Shown piece by piece: positions 51,378 to 59,687 of a stretch of 64,000 nt of DNA. Under the pieces are notes generated by a model. That model had not been told where the DNA came from, ran no database searches, and saw only the letters and a list, made by a program, of their open reading frames with translations. Position 1 is the first letter of the stretch. Every line of letters begins with the position of its first letter. A program made the position numbers and the translations under genes. The DNA is from Streptomyces sp. CB01635. Lineage in GTDB: Bacteria > Actinomycetota > Actinomycetes > Streptomycetales > Streptomycetaceae. Location of the stretch: positions 1 to 64,000 of the forward strand of contig NZ_NNBL01000005.1 of NCBI RefSeq assembly GCF_002803065.1, written 5' to 3'.

Positions 51378-51418
51378 CACAACTCCCCTCTCCGCACGGG
51401 CCATTGGAGCGATACGAG

Positions 51419-52117
51419 CTAGACGATTTGGACGAGGTCAAGAACCGCCCGCAGTGCGTTCGGGCGTCGGTCGACGGGCAGGTGGTCGACCAGATGGACC
51501 GGGCATCCGAGCGCGGCGGCCCCGGCGTCCGCGACGCGATCGTCGCCGACCATGAGGACCTCGCCGGGCGGCAGTCCGAGCTTGTCGCAGGCCGCTTGGA
51601 AAAGCCCCGGATCCGGCTTCTGCACACCGTGCTCGAAGGAGAGGACGTACGCGTCGACGAGGCTGTCGACACCGTGGTCGCGGAAGACGGGCCGCAGGTC
51701 CCAGCCGATATTGCTCACCACGGCGACCGAAACGCCCCGCCCCCGCAGAGCACGAAGTGTCGCCTCGGTGTCGGGATAGGGGCGCCATGCGGCCGAGGTG
51801 CGATGCCGGTCATACAGCGCCTCGGCCAGCTCCGCCGACGGGAGGGACGCCTCGCGGGCAAGAGCGGTGTACGCAGCACGGTGTTGCTCGGCACTGAGGT
51901 CCCGTGCCCGCCACAGCCCATCGAGATGCGACGGCAGCGCGCGAGGTGGAGCTCCGCCGGGCAGAGCCCCCGCCTCGGTCAACCGGCCGGTACACGCGGC
52001 GAGTTCGTCCTCACCGATATCGAGTCCGGCTTCGGCGACAACCGCTCCCAGCCATTCCGAAACCGACTCGATACGGAAGAGGGTCCCGGAAAAGTCGAAC
52101 ATCACACCTTTGATCAT
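51419..52117 (-). CDS. HAD family hydrolase
   Basis: The 232-residue protein starts MIKGVMFDFSGTLFRIESVS; the motif I nucleophile sits in FDFSGT (the second Asp position is Ser, as in some phosphonatase-like members). Motif II is VVSNIG, motif III Lys is in HGVQKPDPGLF, and motif IV is MVGDDRVADAGAA. The cap is helical (C1). It precedes the MBL gene by 41 bases. The substrate is unknown. Confidence 0.88.
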   Translation of the reverse strand: MIKGVMFDFSGTLFRIESVSEWLGAVVAEAGLDIGEDELAACTGRLTEAGALPGGAPPRALPSHLDGLWRARDLSAEQHRAAYTALAREASLPSAELAEALYDRHRTSAAWRPYPDTEATLRALRGRGVSVAVVSNIGWDLRPVFRDHGVDSLVDAYVLSFEHGVQKPDPGLFQAACDKLGLPPGEVLMVGDDRVADAGAAALGCPVHLVDHLPVDRRPNALRAVLDLVQIV

Positions 52118-52199
52118 GCCGGCGATCCTCGCCTCCCCTGTCACCGGTACGCAAGCCCGGCAGTGGGCCAGGAAACGGACGACACCGTTGGCCCCGTCG

Positions 52200-53081
52200 T
52201 CAGGACTTCCGGTACGTCACCAGTGGCGTGGCGTCACCGAGGTTCCTGAGCTCCATCGGCCCGTCTGCAGTCGCCACCACGTACTCGGAACTGAACTCCT
52301 CGGGTGGGCAGTACGTGGTTTTCTCGCCCTCCAGGACCTTGGCTCCCCTCGGCTGTACCCGGTCCTCCCAGATGTTGATCAGGTCCATGCGGACCCTGCA
52401 CGTGGGGCCCTTGAGCATCTCGACGGTGGCCGACGCCGGCACGTTGAGCTTGCTCTGCCGGAAGGTCACTTGGTGGCTGCCGTCCTCGGAGCGCCAGATG
52501 CCGAGGAACCGTTCGCCGAGCTTCTTGTACGTGGTCGTGGCCTCGCCGAAGCCCTTGCCCGCTCGCCAGTCGAGCGTCGTCGTGCTGGCCCACGACTTGG
52601 AGGAGAACGTCGCCGACTTCCCGTTCCGGGCGATGTCGACCCGGTCCCAGCCGTCCCAGTCCTTGGCGATGTGGGTGTCCCACTTCCCCAGTCCACCGGT
52701 GCCGACGGCGGCGACGCTCTCCGTCGGAGGCTCGCCGTCCCGGCAGTACTGTCCGAAGTTGGCGCGCACGGTGACGGTGGCACGGTATGCCTTCAGGTCG
52801 ATGCCCCGGCAGGGGCCGGTCTTGGTGGCGTAGACGGTCTTCGACGTGGACCAGGGCTTGCCGACCGCGCTCCGGTGCCGTTCGAGCAGGCCCGTACCGG
52901 CCTGGTAGCGCAGGGAGACCCGGCGTCCGTCGGACAGTTCGATGACCGCCTCGTCATCGGTGTCCTTGACGACCCGCGCCGCGCCGGACGGCGCGGCCGA
53001 GGCGTCGCCCTGGCAGGCGGTGATGCCGGCTGTGGCCACCAGCACGGCCCCGGCGATCCCGAAGACACATTCGCGTTGCAT
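52200..53081 (-). CDS. Secreted lipoprotein, function unknown
   Basis: The 293-residue protein starts MQRECVFGIAGAVLVATAGI and has a lipobox TAGITAC, so the mature protein would be lipidated at Cys23. The exported part is rich in Trp/Lys and beta strands, with several cysteines (GPCRGI, YCRDG, TCRVR, YCPPEE). I recognise no family. It has about 80 bases to the HAD gene and none to a regulator, so I would not assign an operon. Confidence 0.7.
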   Translation of the reverse strand: MQRECVFGIAGAVLVATAGITACQGDASAAPSGAARVVKDTDDEAVIELSDGRRVSLRYQAGTGLLERHRSAVGKPWSTSKTVYATKTGPCRGIDLKAYRATVTVRANFGQYCRDGEPPTESVAAVGTGGLGKWDTHIAKDWDGWDRVDIARNGKSATFSSKSWASTTTLDWRAGKGFGEATTTYKKLGERFLGIWRSEDGSHQVTFRQSKLNVPASATVEMLKGPTCRVRMDLINIWEDRVQPRGAKVLEGEKTTYCPPEEFSSEYVVATADGPMELRNLGDATPLVTYRKS

Positions 53082-53191
53082 TTACGTCCCTCGAGTATCG
53101 AAGTGAACTCTCGGATAACTGACGCACGGCGGGCCGGAATCGTTGCACGGCTCGCTCATCTTCCGCCCTTATGGCGGGGTGACGGCCGTCA

Positions 53192-53740
53192 TCACCGCCT
53201 GCCGCCGAACTGCCAGTCGTGGACCTCGATCTCGGCGTAGAGACCCACGGTCAGAACGGCACATGCCGTGTCCGGGTCCGGCGCCCGGACCAGCGCCGCC
53301 GTGCCCAGCCAGGTGGCGCCGTCGTCGGACAGCAGAGGCCCGTACGCGATCAAGTCGTCCTGATCGGAGGGCACGTCGAGGTCGGCAGTGTGCCCCGCGC
53401 CGAGGCCGAGCACCAGGTATCGGTTCCCTTCGGCGGCGCCACCGGGGTACTCCCACATGGTGCGCCCGAGCTTGTTGTGCCAACGGCGCAGCATCACGTC
53501 CCGGTACACGCCGGCCTGATAGCCGGGTTCGTCGAACGCGAACGCGCGTGCCGCGGCGGTGTCCGGCAGGTCGACGATGTGCACACTCCCCGTCGGCTCC
53601 TCACCGTCGCTGCTGAACGTCGGGCCGCGAGCGATCAGCTCTTTGCCGTACTGGTCCATGTAGGACCAGTGGTCCTCCAGCAACTCATGGCGCAGCGCCA
53701 GAGAGTCGAGACGATCGCGGTGGTAGCAGAAGAACTCCAT
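53192..53740 (-). CDS. YCII-related (dimeric alpha-beta barrel) protein, two-domain
   Basis: The 182-residue protein starts MEFFCYHRDRLDSLALRHEL. The first half has the YCII pattern with ELIARGPTFSSDGEEPTGS and VHIVDLPDTAAARAFAFDEP; the second half repeats ADLDVPSDQDDLIAYGPLLS. YCII proteins may bind or hydrolyse small molecules; function unknown. ATG 53773 in frame is an alternative start. The gene lies between the lipoprotein gene and the CMD gene. Confidence 0.75.
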   Translation of the reverse strand: MEFFCYHRDRLDSLALRHELLEDHWSYMDQYGKELIARGPTFSSDGEEPTGSVHIVDLPDTAAARAFAFDEPGYQAGVYRDVMLRRWHNKLGRTMWEYPGGAAEGNRYLVLGLGAGHTADLDVPSDQDDLIAYGPLLSDDGATWLGTAALVRAPDPDTACAVLTVGLYAEIEVHDWQFGGRR

Positions 53741-53898
53741 GCGCACACTCTCTACCACCCTGTCCTGCGTCATCTCGCAGATGTCCTCATTCGGCCTGCG
53801 AGCATGGCCATCTGAACGGACAGGTCAGCCGTGGCCCGGCGGTGCCGTCCGGACGGCACCGCCGGGCCAGGCACAGCTCATCGTCCGTCCGGTACGAG

Positions 53899-54372
53899 TT
53901 ATCCGAACTGGCCGGGCTGGTAGTCGCCGGCCGGCGTCTGGATGATGACGTTCCCGCGGTTGAACGCGTTGATGAGTGCGATCTGTGAGACCAGGGCCGC
54001 GAGCTGATCCTCGTCGTAGTACTTGGCGGCATTCGCCCAGACCTCGTCCGAGACACCACCGGCCGCGTCGGCAAGACGGGTACCCTGCTCCGTCAGCTCC
54101 AGCGCCGCGCGCTCGGCCTCGGTGTAGACCGTGGCCTCCCTCCACGCCGCGACGAGGTTGAGGCGCGTAGAGGTCTCACCGGCGGCAGCGGCGTCCTTGG
54201 TGTGCATGTCGAGGCAGCCGCCGCACCCGTTGATCTGGCTGGCGCGGATCTTCACCAGCTCCAGCGTCGCGTGCGGCACCGACGACTCGGCGAGCACCTG
54301 GTTCGCCGCGATGATGTGCTTCCAGACCTTCATGGCCGTCGGGTTGCCGAACATGTTCAAGCGGGCGTTCAT
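53899..54372 (-). CDS. Carboxymuconolactone decarboxylase/AhpD-type peroxidase family protein
   Basis: The 157-residue protein carries the AhpD-like catalytic motif LVKIRASQINGCGGCLDMHT (CxxC plus His). AhpD-type proteins are alkylhydroperoxidases that reduce peroxides through the CxxC, while CMD family members lack the second Cys. Both Cys are present here, supporting a disulfide-reductase role. It faces a TetR gene upstream with no operon partner in tight overlap. Confidence 0.9.
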   Translation of the reverse strand: MNARLNMFGNPTAMKVWKHIIAANQVLAESSVPHATLELVKIRASQINGCGGCLDMHTKDAAAAGETSTRLNLVAAWREATVYTEAERAALELTEQGTRLADAAGGVSDEVWANAAKYYDEDQLAALVSQIALINAFNRGNVIIQTPAGDYQPGQFG

Positions 54373-54501
54373 CGTGAACTCCTCCGTCGTTGCCGATGCC
54401 TACACACCTATGACGAAACGGCTCGGCGCGCTGTGACATGGCCCCATGTGACGTGCGTCTCCACGTCCGGCATTGCGGGAGCGGTCACCGACGACGAGGT
54501 T

Positions 54502-55125
54502 TCACGGGATGAGCGTCGCGATACCGGCGCAGACGAGGTCCAGGCTGCGGATGAACTTCTCGTCCGGGTGGTGGGCGGCCGCGGCGGCAAACGTCCGGGG
54601 AAAGCGCTGGGTGAGGGCAGCGATGTCCTCACTGGTGACCGGCATCGCGGGCGGCTCGCTCTGCTCCTGGAGCACGTAGCCGGTGACATGGCTGAGCACG
54701 GCGTCGGCAGCGGTTCCGCGGTCCTCGCCAGGGACGCCGGCCTCGGCGAGGGTGTCGAGCAGCCGCTCCATCAGGGACAGCGCTCCGGGGCTGAGCGTCT
54801 TGGGGCTGCCGGCGAGCATGATCGCCCCGCCGGGTTGCTGCTGGATGCTCTGCCGTACGGCGACGGCTTGCGCGGTGACCCGCCTCTGCCAGCTTGCCTG
54901 CCCCGGCAGTTGGGCCAGGGCCGCGGTGCCTGTGTCGTACGCCTGCCGGGCCACGCGGTCGGCCATCAGCTGGAGCAGCGCGGCCTTGTTCGGCACGTGG
55001 TAGTAGAGGCTGCCGGCGTGCACATGGAGCCGTTCCGCGACCTGCCGGATGGAGAAGCCGTGGTAGCCGGTCTCGGCGAATACGGTCATCCCCGCGTCGA
55101 TGATTCGGTCTGCGGTCAGCTTCAC
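54502..55125 (-). CDS. TetR family transcriptional regulator
   Basis: The 207-residue protein starts MKLTADRIIDAGMTVFAETG. The HTH is FSIRQVAERLHVHAGSLYYH, followed by VPNKAALLQLMADRV. The C-terminal domain is the TetR_C fold. It is divergent from the rhomboid-like gene, with a 21-base perfect palindrome in the 116-base gap. It ends convergent with nothing, 129 bases before the CMD gene. Confidence 0.92.
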   Translation of the reverse strand: MKLTADRIIDAGMTVFAETGYHGFSIRQVAERLHVHAGSLYYHVPNKAALLQLMADRVARQAYDTGTAALAQLPGQASWQRRVTAQAVAVRQSIQQQPGGAIMLAGSPKTLSPGALSLMERLLDTLAEAGVPGEDRGTAADAVLSHVTGYVLQEQSEPPAMPVTSEDIAALTQRFPRTFAAAAAHHPDEKFIRSLDLVCAGIATLIP

Positions 55126-55152
55126 GGCCGCAGTCTAGCGAGCACGAGCAGC

Positions 55153-55173
55153 TTTTCAAACACTGTTTGAAAA
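55153..55173. promoter_or_regulatory. TetR operator TTTTCAAACA-C-TGTTTGAAAA
   Basis: A 21-base perfect palindrome (10-base arms around one C) lies between the TetR gene (start 55125) and the rhomboid-like gene (start 55242). Typical TetR-type operator, AT-rich in GC-rich DNA. Confidence 0.85.
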
Positions 55174-55241
55174 TGGCCGCCGCCGCGCTACAGTCACGAT
55201 CGATCAGCAAATCGGCGGGGGACGAAGGGGAGGTGGTGACA

Positions 55242-56057
55242 ATGGGCAGCGTGCTGTTCAACGTGACCACGGCGGCACCGATGGTGCTCATGTTCAAAGG
55301 TGGTCTGGCTCTGGTCGGTGAGACCACACTGGGCGGGCGGCGGATTCCCTGGGCGGCATTGGGCCTGACCGGGATAGCGCTCGCCGGGGTCGTCCTCCAG
55401 CTCTGCTGGTCGGGGGCGATGGGGGCGCTCGACGCGGACCCGGCGAAGTCCGGCTGGTGGCGCGTGGTCACCTCGGTCTTCATGCAGAACGGGGGCTTCG
55501 GCGGGGCGGCATGGAACATCGCGACCCTCGCCGCCGTCGCGGGCTTCGCCGAGTGGTTCTGGGGAGCGCCACTGACGCTCTGCCTGTTCGCCGCGGGCAT
55601 CCTGCTGCCCGAGCGGATCGACGCGCTGTGGGGCCAGACCTCCCACAGCACCGATCCGCGCAATTTCGCGGGCAGTTCGGGCGCGACCTACTTTCTGGGG
55701 GCGACCCTGGCCGCGGCGCTGCTTCTGCACGGCAGGGCTGGTCAGGCGCCCGACAAGGATTCCCGAGGCGTGGCCTCCGACGGCGCCGAGGCCTCAGCCG
55801 ACGAGAGCTCACCCAGTGACACCGTCCGCAGGAACCGCCTGCTCGCGCTCGCGGTACCCGTACTCGGCCTGGCGATGTGGTTCACCCAGGAGAACGGCCA
55901 CGGGCTCGTCGCCTGCTACGGGTTCGTCCTCGGAGCACTCGCCTGGGTCGCGTTCCGCACGGTCCTGCGCCCGGACCGCGACCTGCGGCAGCCGCCGCGC
56001 ACGACGATGTCCTCGCTGACCGGGCCAGTCGGTCGCCGGCCCCGAAGCGCCGCGTAG
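55242..56057 (+). CDS. Rhomboid-like intramembrane protease candidate
   Basis: The 271-residue protein starts at ATG 55242 with GGGGAGG eight bases upstream. About six to seven hydrophobic segments span 1-270. The pattern WWRVVTSVFMQNGGFGGAAWN matches the rhomboid second-loop/TM2 signature (Asn92 in the usual place), GSSGATYFLGA has the catalytic Ser146 of GxSG, and NGHGLVACYGFVLG supplies His220, as in the last rhomboid helix. The Ser/His dyad is therefore complete. It is divergent from the TetR gene and probably controlled by it. The long hydrophilic loop after TM5 is unusual. Confidence 0.65.
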   Translation: MGSVLFNVTTAAPMVLMFKGGLALVGETTLGGRRIPWAALGLTGIALAGVVLQLCWSGAMGALDADPAKSGWWRVVTSVFMQNGGFGGAAWNIATLAAVAGFAEWFWGAPLTLCLFAAGILLPERIDALWGQTSHSTDPRNFAGSSGATYFLGATLAAALLLHGRAGQAPDKDSRGVASDGAEASADESSPSDTVRRNRLLALAVPVLGLAMWFTQENGHGLVACYGFVLGALAWVAFRTVLRPDRDLRQPPRTTMSSLTGPVGRRPRSAA

Positions 56058-56105
56058 CAGGAGTTCCCGATTCCCCGCGCAGCGGGAAGGTCCCGACTCG
56101 CCGCC

Positions 56106-56417
56106 TCAGCGCCGGCCCGTGACAAGCTCGGCCAGGTGGTGCAGCGAGTTGGCGAGGTGCTCAGGGCCGAACGGCGGGAACTGGATGTACTCCCGGATGG
56201 ACTGTGGCACCGCCGACCAGTCGTAGGTGAGCGTGACCTCGGTCGCGGACGGACCGAGCGGCGCCAGGTCGTAACGCCAGATCCAGCCGCCGAACTCCAG
56301 TTGACCGTCGTCCTTGCGATACCCCGTCAGCCAGCCGATGGCTAGCGGCGGGTCCAGCACCTGGACCCTGTTGACCACCTGGTAGTCACCGTCGCCAGGC
56401 CACAGCCTCGGACACGG
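56106..56417 (-). pseudogene. SRPBCC protein, N-terminus missing
   Basis: About 100 codons show DYQVVNRVQVLDPPLAIGWL, GWIWRYDLAPLGPSATEVTL and YDWSAVPQSIREYIQFPPFG, then HLANSLHHLAELV, as in the C-terminal two thirds of a Streptomyces SRPBCC subfamily. The N-terminal strand and first helices are missing and no start fits. The next gene starts in the opposite direction at 56462, so the lost part was replaced or deleted at about 56.42 kb. Confidence 0.7.
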
Positions 56418-56461
56418 CGTCATATCCGGGCTCCGCCCGCAGCGGTCAGTACCCTGCACGC

Positions 56462-56806
56462 ATGATTAACGGCGCTCACGTCATCATCTACAGCCACGAC
56501 GCGGAGGCGGATCGCGCCTTCTTCAGGGACGTTCTGAAGTATCCGCACATCGATGCCGGCGACGGCTGGCTCATCTTCAAGCTTCCTCCGGCCGAGGTAG
56601 CGGTCCACCCCGCCGCCGCACCGTCACACGAGTTGTACCTGATGTGCGACGACGTCGACGCGACGGTCGACGAACTCTCGGCGAAGGGGGTCGAGTGCGC
56701 CCCTGTCACGAACGCCGGGTGGGGTCTCAAGACCGGGATCCGGCTGCCGGGCGGTGGCGAGCTGGGGCTCTACCAACCACGCCACGAAACGGCGCACAAC
56801 CTCTGA
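56462..56806 (+). CDS. VOC family protein
   Basis: The 114-residue protein starts MINGAHVIIYSHDAEADRAF and ends GIRLPGGGELGLYQPRHETA, the GGELGLY motif of a VOC subfamily. It has DVLKYPHIDAGDGWLIFKLP and LYLMCDDVDATVDEL. It is convergent with the DHFR-like gene. The substrate is unknown. Confidence 0.88.
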   Translation: MINGAHVIIYSHDAEADRAFFRDVLKYPHIDAGDGWLIFKLPPAEVAVHPAAAPSHELYLMCDDVDATVDELSAKGVECAPVTNAGWGLKTGIRLPGGGELGLYQPRHETAHNL

Positions 56807-56836
56807 CAGCCTCCTCAGGCGCCGGGTGCCCAGCTC

Positions 56837-57400
56837 TCAGGCCTGCGGAATCGCGCGTCCTGTGGGCCGGTACTCGATCATCAGCACCCTGTTGTCCAGA
56901 TCGTGATGGGCGACCAGCTCCAGTTCTGTCGAGTCGACACCGGCGAAGAACGGCTCGCGGCCCGACTCCCCCACGAGCAGCGGAAAGGTCATCAGCCTGA
57001 GCCGGTCCACGAGGCCCGCGTCGAGGAGCTGCCGGGCCAGGGACAGACTGCCCATGGTCCGCAGCGGCACATGACCTTCGCTCTTGAGCCGGGTGACCTC
57101 GGCGATCAGGTCCTCCTGGCACACGCGCGTGTTCTGCCAGGCGACCGTCTTCAGCGTCGACGAGAAGACGACCTTGTCCACACCCGGCATCGGGTCCGCA
57201 CCGGGGCCACCCGACTCCCGGGGGAGACCCGCGAGGGCCTCGTAGGTGCGCCGCCCCACGAGCACCAGCTGCGGCCCTGCCATCTCCTCGTGGATCCACT
57301 CCTCGATCATGGGGCCGAAGTAGCCGAAGTAGGCGGGCGATGTCGCGCTGCCGGCATACCCGTCAACCGAGACGAACACATCGACGGTGAGTGTCTGCAT
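56837..57400 (-). CDS. Dihydrofolate reductase-like (RibD C-terminal) protein
   Basis: The 187-residue protein starts MQTLTVDVFVSVDGYAGSAT. The family loop is LVLVGRRTYEALAG, with TMGSLSLARQLLDAGLVDRL and LLVGESGREPFFAGV, the latter a dimer/NADPH motif. It is related to the copy at 10.1 kb, but not closely. It is convergent with the VOC gene. Function unknown; NADPH-dependent reduction is assumed. Confidence 0.88.
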   Translation of the reverse strand: MQTLTVDVFVSVDGYAGSATSPAYFGYFGPMIEEWIHEEMAGPQLVLVGRRTYEALAGLPRESGGPGADPMPGVDKVVFSSTLKTVAWQNTRVCQEDLIAEVTRLKSEGHVPLRTMGSLSLARQLLDAGLVDRLRLMTFPLLVGESGREPFFAGVDSTELELVAHHDLDNRVLMIEYRPTGRAIPQA

Positions 57401-57555
57401 GGCAATTCCTCCGAATGTCTCGCACCTGCCCAGCCAGGTCCGCTCCCATGGGACATGGCGCCTTCCAGTAGAGACGTCGAAGCGGCATCGCGTGAATCGA
57501 CACCCTCAACCAACCATCGCGTCAGCCCCTCGGCCGGTCGCTCCTCGGCCGGTCG

Positions 57556-58500
57556 CTACGAGCCGCTGTCCGCGGGCCGGCGTGCGATCCAGAGCTGGCG
57601 CGTGGAGCGGACCGCCAGGTCGTCACGGTGGCGTACGTCCGCCGGGCCGCCGTTCACGAGCGTGTCGAGCGCTTCCAGGTCGGCCGGGTCGATGCGGCCG
57701 ACCAGGGCGCCGCGGATGCGGCTGAGCGTGCCGTGCGCGTAGAGCCCGGCGCTGCCGCCCGCCGGCGGGCGCAATTCGAGATTCTCTGTGCGTTCATCCT
57801 CAAGGGTGAAGCCGGCCGATGCCAGCAGCGCGCCCCAGTCGGCGCCCATGTGGGGCACCTCTTCGGCGTGCAGTGTCGTGAGTGCCTCGCGGAAGCGGCC
57901 TTCCAGCCCGGGGCGCTCCGGCACCGCGTCCTCGGCGAGGAATCGTGGCATCCCGTCCAGTTCGGCGACGGCCAGGAGCCCGCCCGGGCGCAGGGCCTTG
58001 AAGATGATGTCGAGGGTCGCGGCGGGGTCGTCCATGTGGTGCATGGAGGCCGAGGCCCAGACGAGGTCCGCGTCAGTGACGCCCGGCAGACCCGTACCGG
58101 CGTCCGCTTCCAGCAGGTGGACGCGCGCGTCCAGGTTCTTGGCGGCAGCGGTCCGGTTCAGCTGCTCCAGCATGTGAGAGGAGCTGTCCACGGCCGTCAC
58201 CTGCGCGGAGGGGAACTGCTTGAGCAGGGCGAACGTTCCGGTGCCGCTTCCGGCACCAAGGTCCACGATCCGCTCGACGTCGCCCCCGGCCAGCTCCGCG
58301 ATGGAACGCATCGCGGCGGCGAGTTGGGGCGCGAACAGGTGGGCATCGAGGTCGAGCAGCTCCGCCAGGCCGTCCTGCTCATGCGTATGTGTGCCGTGGC
58401 TGTGGGCGCCGTGGCGGGCATCATGGGACCCGTGTCCGTGCAGCTGGGAGTGTGCGGGAGAACCGTGCGGTGCAGGCGTCTGGTGCGTGGGGTGCGTCAT
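57556..58500 (-). CDS. Class I SAM-dependent methyltransferase with a His-rich N-terminal extension
   Basis: The 314-residue protein starts at MTHPTHQTPAPHGSPAHSQL (58521 is an alternative start) and has about 12 His in the first 40 residues, including GHGSHDARHGAHSHGTHTHE. The methyltransferase fold then has VDLGAGSGTGTFALL (motif I), TAVDSS, ADAGTGLP and LRPGGLLAVAE. The His-rich region could chelate metal, which is unusual for this class. The acceptor is unknown. It is divergent from a very small remnant ORF. Confidence 0.85.
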   Translation of the reverse strand: MTHPTHQTPAPHGSPAHSQLHGHGSHDARHGAHSHGTHTHEQDGLAELLDLDAHLFAPQLAAAMRSIAELAGGDVERIVDLGAGSGTGTFALLKQFPSAQVTAVDSSSHMLEQLNRTAAAKNLDARVHLLEADAGTGLPGVTDADLVWASASMHHMDDPAATLDIIFKALRPGGLLAVAELDGMPRFLAEDAVPERPGLEGRFREALTTLHAEEVPHMGADWGALLASAGFTLEDERTENLELRPPAGGSAGLYAHGTLSRIRGALVGRIDPADLEALDTLVNGGPADVRHRDDLAVRSTRQLWIARRPADSGS

Positions 58501-58682
58501 GACATGGACCGTACGTGCCATTTCGTTCAGCGCATAAGCTCTTGCCTATGACGCAAGAAGATCCCTCACTCCACGGCCTCGTGCGCAAGGGACCACGGCC
58601 TCGCGCACCGCGCACGCCGGGTCACCCGACGACCTGGCCTCCCCCAGCCACCTGACACACCGCACCGCACGACACCCCAGGC

Positions 58683-59687
58683 TCAGACCTGGTACCGATC
58701 CGTCGCGAACAGCGCGATGTTCTCGGCCACCCACTGCGACGTCCGCTTCAGCCCGTCCTCCAGGGACACCTCAGGCTGCCACCCCGCCCACTCCCTTGCC
58801 CGCGCGTTGTCGGACAGGAGCCGCTCCACCTCGCTGCCGGACGGCCGCAGGCGTGCCGGGTCCACGACCACCTTCGCGTCCCGGCCCGACGCGGCGATCA
58901 GCGCGGTCGCCAGGTCCCCGACGGAGATCTCCCGCCCGGTGCCGAGGTTGACCGACTCGCCGAGCGCCCGGTCGCAGTCCGCGAGTGCCAGGAAGCCGGC
59001 CGCGGTGTCGGTGACGTAGGTGAAGTCGCGGGTCGGGGTGAGCGATCCGAGCCTGATCTCCGTTGCACCCGCGTGCAGTTGGGACAGGATCGTCGGTATC
59101 ACGGCGCGCGCGGACTGCCGCGGACCGTAGGTGTTGAACGGCCGCACCACCGTCACCGGCAGTTCGAACGCGTGCCAGTGCGACAGCGCCATCATGTCCG
59201 CGCCGATCTTCGAGGCGGAGTACGGGGACTGCGGCTGGAGCGGGTGCGTCTCACTGATGGGGGCGGTCAGCGCGGTCCCGTACACCTCGCTGGTGGAGGT
59301 GTGCAGCAGGCGGCGTACGGAGTGGCGGCGGCAGGCCTCGGCGATGTTCTCGGTACCGACGACGTTCGTCTGGACGTAGGCGCCGGGCGAGTCGTAGCTG
59401 TACGGGATGCCGATGAGCGCGGCCAGGTGGAACACGGTGTCACAGCCGGCCACGGCGTCCATCACGCGACCCGCGTCACGCACGTCGCCGGCGATCATCT
59501 CGACGGGGCTGTGCGAGTCGCTCAGGTAGCGCGCCAGATAGCCCTTCTCCGCGTACGGCTTGTAGTGCACCATCGCGCGCACCTTCGCCCCTCGCTCCAC
59601 GAGCATGTCGACGAGTGTCGAGCCGATGAAGCCCTCGGCGCCCGTGACGAGGACGGTGCGGTCGGTCCAGTTGCTGTGATCGGTCAT
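58683..59687 (-). CDS. NAD-dependent epimerase/dehydratase (nucleotide-sugar type)
   Basis: The 334-residue protein starts MTDHSNWTDRTVLVTGAEGF. The Rossmann loop is TGAEGFIGSTLVD; the catalytic SDR motif is STSEVYGTA with the YSASKIGADMM Tyr-Lys pair. It is of the extended SDR group that includes dTDP-glucose/GDP-mannose dehydratases and UDP-glucose 4-epimerase. ATG 59687 overlaps the stop of the MurG-like gene by four bases (ATGA), so they are one operon. It probably makes or modifies a sugar donor for it. Confidence 0.9.
   Translation of the reverse strand: MTDHSNWTDRTVLVTGAEGFIGSTLVDMLVERGAKVRAMVHYKPYAEKGYLARYLSDSHSPVEMIAGDVRDAGRVMDAVAGCDTVFHLAALIGIPYSYDSPGAYVQTNVVGTENIAEACRRHSVRRLLHTSTSEVYGTALTAPISETHPLQPQSPYSASKIGADMMALSHWHAFELPVTVVRPFNTYGPRQSARAVIPTILSQLHAGATEIRLGSLTPTRDFTYVTDTAAGFLALADCDRALGESVNLGTGREISVGDLATALIAASGRDAKVVVDPARLRPSGSEVERLLSDNARAREWAGWQPEVSLEDGLKRTSQWVAENIALFATDRYQV

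Noticed and set aside
56058..56105. TTCCCCGC/GCGGGAA hairpin after the rhomboid-like gene
   Set aside because: Arms are imperfect (one bulge) and short, so I did not call a terminator.
58548..58655. 35-codon frame starting MTQEDPSLHGL, divergent from the methyltransferase
   Set aside because: It could be the remains of a small regulator, but it degenerates into Pro/Arg/Thr filler after about 14 residues and has no clear domain.
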